The notes beneath the pieces are model-generated. The model was not told the origin of the DNA. It searched no databases and saw only the letters and a list, made by a program, of their open reading frames with translations. A DNA stretch of 64,000 nucleotides from Flavobacterium alkalisoli (GTDB lineage: Bacteria > Bacteroidota > Bacteroidia > Flavobacteriales > Flavobacteriaceae): the NCBI RefSeq assembly GCF_008000935.1, contig NZ_CP042831.1, positions 3,410,001 to 3,474,000 of the forward strand, read 5' to 3'. Each line of letters starts with the position of its first letter. Position 1 is the first letter of the stretch. The position numbers were made by a program, and so were the translations under genes. Positions 62,230-64,000 of the stretch are shown here, one piece after another.

Positions 62230-62233
62230 TTTG
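62226..62233 (+). promoter_or_regulatory. -7 promoter box for the alkaline phosphatase
   Basis: TAAATTTG, 34 bases before the ATG at 62268. Confidence 0.6.
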
Positions 62234-62267
62234 GCGGATTCCTTTTTACTACAAACAAAACTTAAAA

Positions 62268-63683
62268 ATGAACAGGAGAAAATTTTTCAGGAACGGTTCG
62301 CTTTTCACCATTGGCGCTGCTGTCCTTAATCCTTTTGAGGGTACTGCACAGGTACTTGACCTTAACAACTTAGACAAAAACAAAAAAGCTAAGAACATTA
62401 TATTTATGGTTAGCGACGGTATGAGTACCGGTACGCTAAACATGGCCGATTTATACCTTAGCCGCAAAACCGGAAAAGGTTCTAACTGGTTACAGCTTTA
62501 TAAAGACCAACGCATTAGCAGGGCACTTATGGATACGGCTTCTGCAAGTTCTATTGTTACCGACTCGGCTGCTGCCAGTTCTTCCTGGGGTGGTGGTGCA
62601 AGGGTTAACAATGGTTCGCTTAACGTAGGCCCTAACGGAGAAAGAAACATGCCTATATGGCAAAAGTTTAAAAAAGCAGGTAAAATGGCAGGATGTGTTA
62701 CTACTGTACCTATTACCCATGCTACTCCTGCCGGTTTTTGTGTAAACAGCGACAGCCGTAACGCTCAGCCTGAAATTGCCGAAGAATACCTTAAACAAGG
62801 TTTTGACGTAATGATGGGTGGCGGTAATAACTACTTTAGCGCTGATAAAAGAAAAGATAAAAAAGACGTTTATGCCGATTATAAAGCTAAGGGATGGCAG
62901 GTTGCCCGTACCCGTAGCGAAATGATGGCGGCAAGTAACGATAAACCCATACTGGGTGTTTTTGCTGATGACGGATTACCATATACTATAGACCGCAGAA
63001 GCAGCAAAGAACTTACCGAGGCTACTCCTACCCTTGCGGAAATGGCTCAAAAGGCTATTGATCGCATGAAAGGACATAAAAATGGTTTTGTACTTCAAAT
63101 TGAAGCCGGTAAGGTAGACTGGGGTGCACATGCCAATGATATTGCAGCAGTTCTTTATGACCAGACTGCTTTTGACGAAGCTATTAAGACGGTTATTGAT
63201 TTTGCTGAGAAAGACGGTAATACCCTTGTTGTTATCACTACCGACCACGGTAATGCCAATCCGGGTATAATATACGGTCAGGAAGCCAACAGTAACTTCG
63301 ACAGTATTCAAAAATATACACAAACCAATGAGTGGATACTTAATACTATTCACGAAGATTCTACCACAGCACAGGTACAGGAAATTATTGCTCATGCTAA
63401 CGGAAGGACAATCTCTCAAGATGAGGCAAAAACCATATTAAGCTATTATAGCGGACTTGAAAAAGAAGGAGGGCTTTATAATTACAAGCACCTTCCTTTT
63501 AAGGCTTTTGCAGAAATGCAGAAAGAGAACAACTCGGTGGGATGGATAAGCATGAACCACTCTGCAGACTATGTGGAACTGGCAATGTTTGGTCCGGGTA
63601 GCCAACTGCTTAAACCATTTGTAAAAAACACAGACCTGCACTACCTTATGCTGGAAGCCGCAGAGGTTGAAAATAAGTTCTAA
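62268..63683 (+). CDS. phoA: Alkaline phosphatase (PhoA family), Tat-type signal
   Basis: 471 residues. The N-terminus MNRRKFFRNGSLFTIGAAV has a twin-arginine motif, so export in folded form through Tat is likely. Catalytic motifs: IIFMVSDGMSTG (metal Asp), TASASSIVTDSAAASSSWGG with the nucleophilic Ser, GKVDWGAHANDI with metal ligands, and ITTDHGNANPG. It releases phosphate from monoesters outside the cytosol. Repeats at its promoter suggest regulated expression, plausibly by phosphate. The symbol is by family. Confidence 0.9.
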   Translation: MNRRKFFRNGSLFTIGAAVLNPFEGTAQVLDLNNLDKNKKAKNIIFMVSDGMSTGTLNMADLYLSRKTGKGSNWLQLYKDQRISRALMDTASASSIVTDSAAASSSWGGGARVNNGSLNVGPNGERNMPIWQKFKKAGKMAGCVTTVPITHATPAGFCVNSDSRNAQPEIAEEYLKQGFDVMMGGGNNYFSADKRKDKKDVYADYKAKGWQVARTRSEMMAASNDKPILGVFADDGLPYTIDRRSSKELTEATPTLAEMAQKAIDRMKGHKNGFVLQIEAGKVDWGAHANDIAAVLYDQTAFDEAIKTVIDFAEKDGNTLVVITTDHGNANPGIIYGQEANSNFDSIQKYTQTNEWILNTIHEDSTTAQVQEIIAHANGRTISQDEAKTILSYYSGLEKEGGLYNYKHLPFKAFAEMQKENNSVGWISMNHSADYVELAMFGPGSQLLKPFVKNTDLHYLMLEAAEVENKF

Positions 63684-63705
63684 AACTTTACAATCCTATT
63701 ACATC

Positions 63706-63732
63706 AAGGTGCCTCAATGGCACCTTTTTTTA
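63706..63732 (+). terminator. Terminator of the alkaline phosphatase gene
   Basis: The AAGGTGCC / GGCACCTT stem (63706-63713 and 63719-63726, loop TCAAT) followed by T. Confidence 0.88.
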
Positions 63733-63759
63733 TATATTGCATCGTTAAAAATCCACACC

Positions 63760-64000
63760 ATGAATAGATATATTAAAGAAATAATATGGCTGATAATTAT
63801 ATTATTACCTACTTTTTTTCTTTATACTCAAGAAGATACCATTAACATAGATATTTATGATATTTACTACGTAATGGATCGTTTAACATTCATTGCTGTA
63901 ATTTTTACATTGCTGGGGTTTCTTGTTTATGGAATAAGGTCTTTAACTTATAAATTCAGGGATAACTTTATAAATATTGTTTTTTTAATATTCACCGTAA
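63760..64000 (+). CDS. Membrane protein of unknown function (3' end beyond window)
   Basis: Open from the ATG at 63760 to the right edge, 80 codons seen. Two hydrophobic segments (about residues 8-20, IIWLIIILLPTFFLY, and 44-58, TFIAVIFTLLGFLVYG) and the start of a third (INIVFLIFTV) indicate a polytopic inner-membrane protein. Too little is visible for a family. Confidence 0.6.
   Translation, partial: MNRYIKEIIWLIIILLPTFFLYTQEDTINIDIYDIYYVMDRLTFIAVIFTLLGFLVYGIRSLTYKFRDNFINIVFLIFTV

Overview
The window comes from a member of the Bacteroidota, most likely Flavobacteriaceae and close to Flavobacterium. Four kinds of evidence agree. The base composition is AT-rich. Many starts are preceded by the Bacteroidota -7 promoter element TAnnTTTG and few by a Shine-Dalgarno sequence. 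Several families are typical of the phylum: DUF4834, DUF3276, DUF4249, the short DUF1573 protein, a long NusB, leucine dehydrogenase and a cyclophilin-FKBP fusion. Signal peptides and lipoboxes are of the Bacteroidota type. Coding density is high, no gene-free stretch exceeds 300 bases, and I see no rRNA, tRNA, CRISPR array, insertion sequence or phage gene.

Layout. 1-6000: a truncated YfhO-like membrane protein, DUF4834, an outer-membrane barrel directly joined to a GNAT-like gene, and an alpha-oxoamine synthase. 6058-7891: an operon of three small membrane proteins (TM2, DUF2752, Tic20/DUF4870-like) ending in the nucleotide-pool sanitiser RdgB. 7991-13841: a DEAD-box RNA helicase, a CarboxypepD_reg-like protein, TrmH, an ECF sigma/anti-sigma pair, a sirtuin without zinc cysteines and a secreted thioredoxin. 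13985-22139: purB, a KefG/KefC-type efflux pair, guaB, a secreted protein of unknown function, HMG-CoA lyase and pyrD. 22252-29359: an HD protein, a soluble PAS histidine kinase, pepT, a YdeI-like protein, the leftward run nusB-DUF1573-yajC, and leucine dehydrogenase. 29555-37063: an ABC exporter, DUF3276, CsaA, a peroxiredoxin-like protein, a dual-domain prolyl isomerase, a methyltransferase, DUF1569, trmD and rplS. 37354-46690: monomeric isocitrate dehydrogenase, a TonB-dependent receptor with two tandem DUF4249 lipoproteins, thiamine pyrophosphokinase and uvrB.

46736-48703 is the one clearly foreign-looking locus. It encodes an ABC/AAA-type ATPase fused to a SAM-dependent methyltransferase domain, interrupted by a single in-frame TAA. 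It is much more AT-rich than uvrB beside it, and a small dyad lies just upstream. I regard it as the best candidate for an undescribed, possibly defensive, system.

48759-64000: two adjacent MscS-type channels, a TerB-like protein, a secreted esterase, DUF1456, an OtsA-OtsB trehalose fusion, an alpha/beta hydrolase, sucC, a lipoprotein, lysA, a pair of unknown genes (a small one and a HAEPLYID-motif envelope protein), DUF523, a Tat-exported alkaline phosphatase and a membrane protein cut by the right edge. The MscS pair and the trehalose fusion together suggest a neighbourhood for osmotic stress.

The -7 boxes settle several start codons: where a possible upstream start lies inside or upstream of the box, the downstream ATG was chosen. 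They also point to two transcripts with almost no leader (59974 and 21032).
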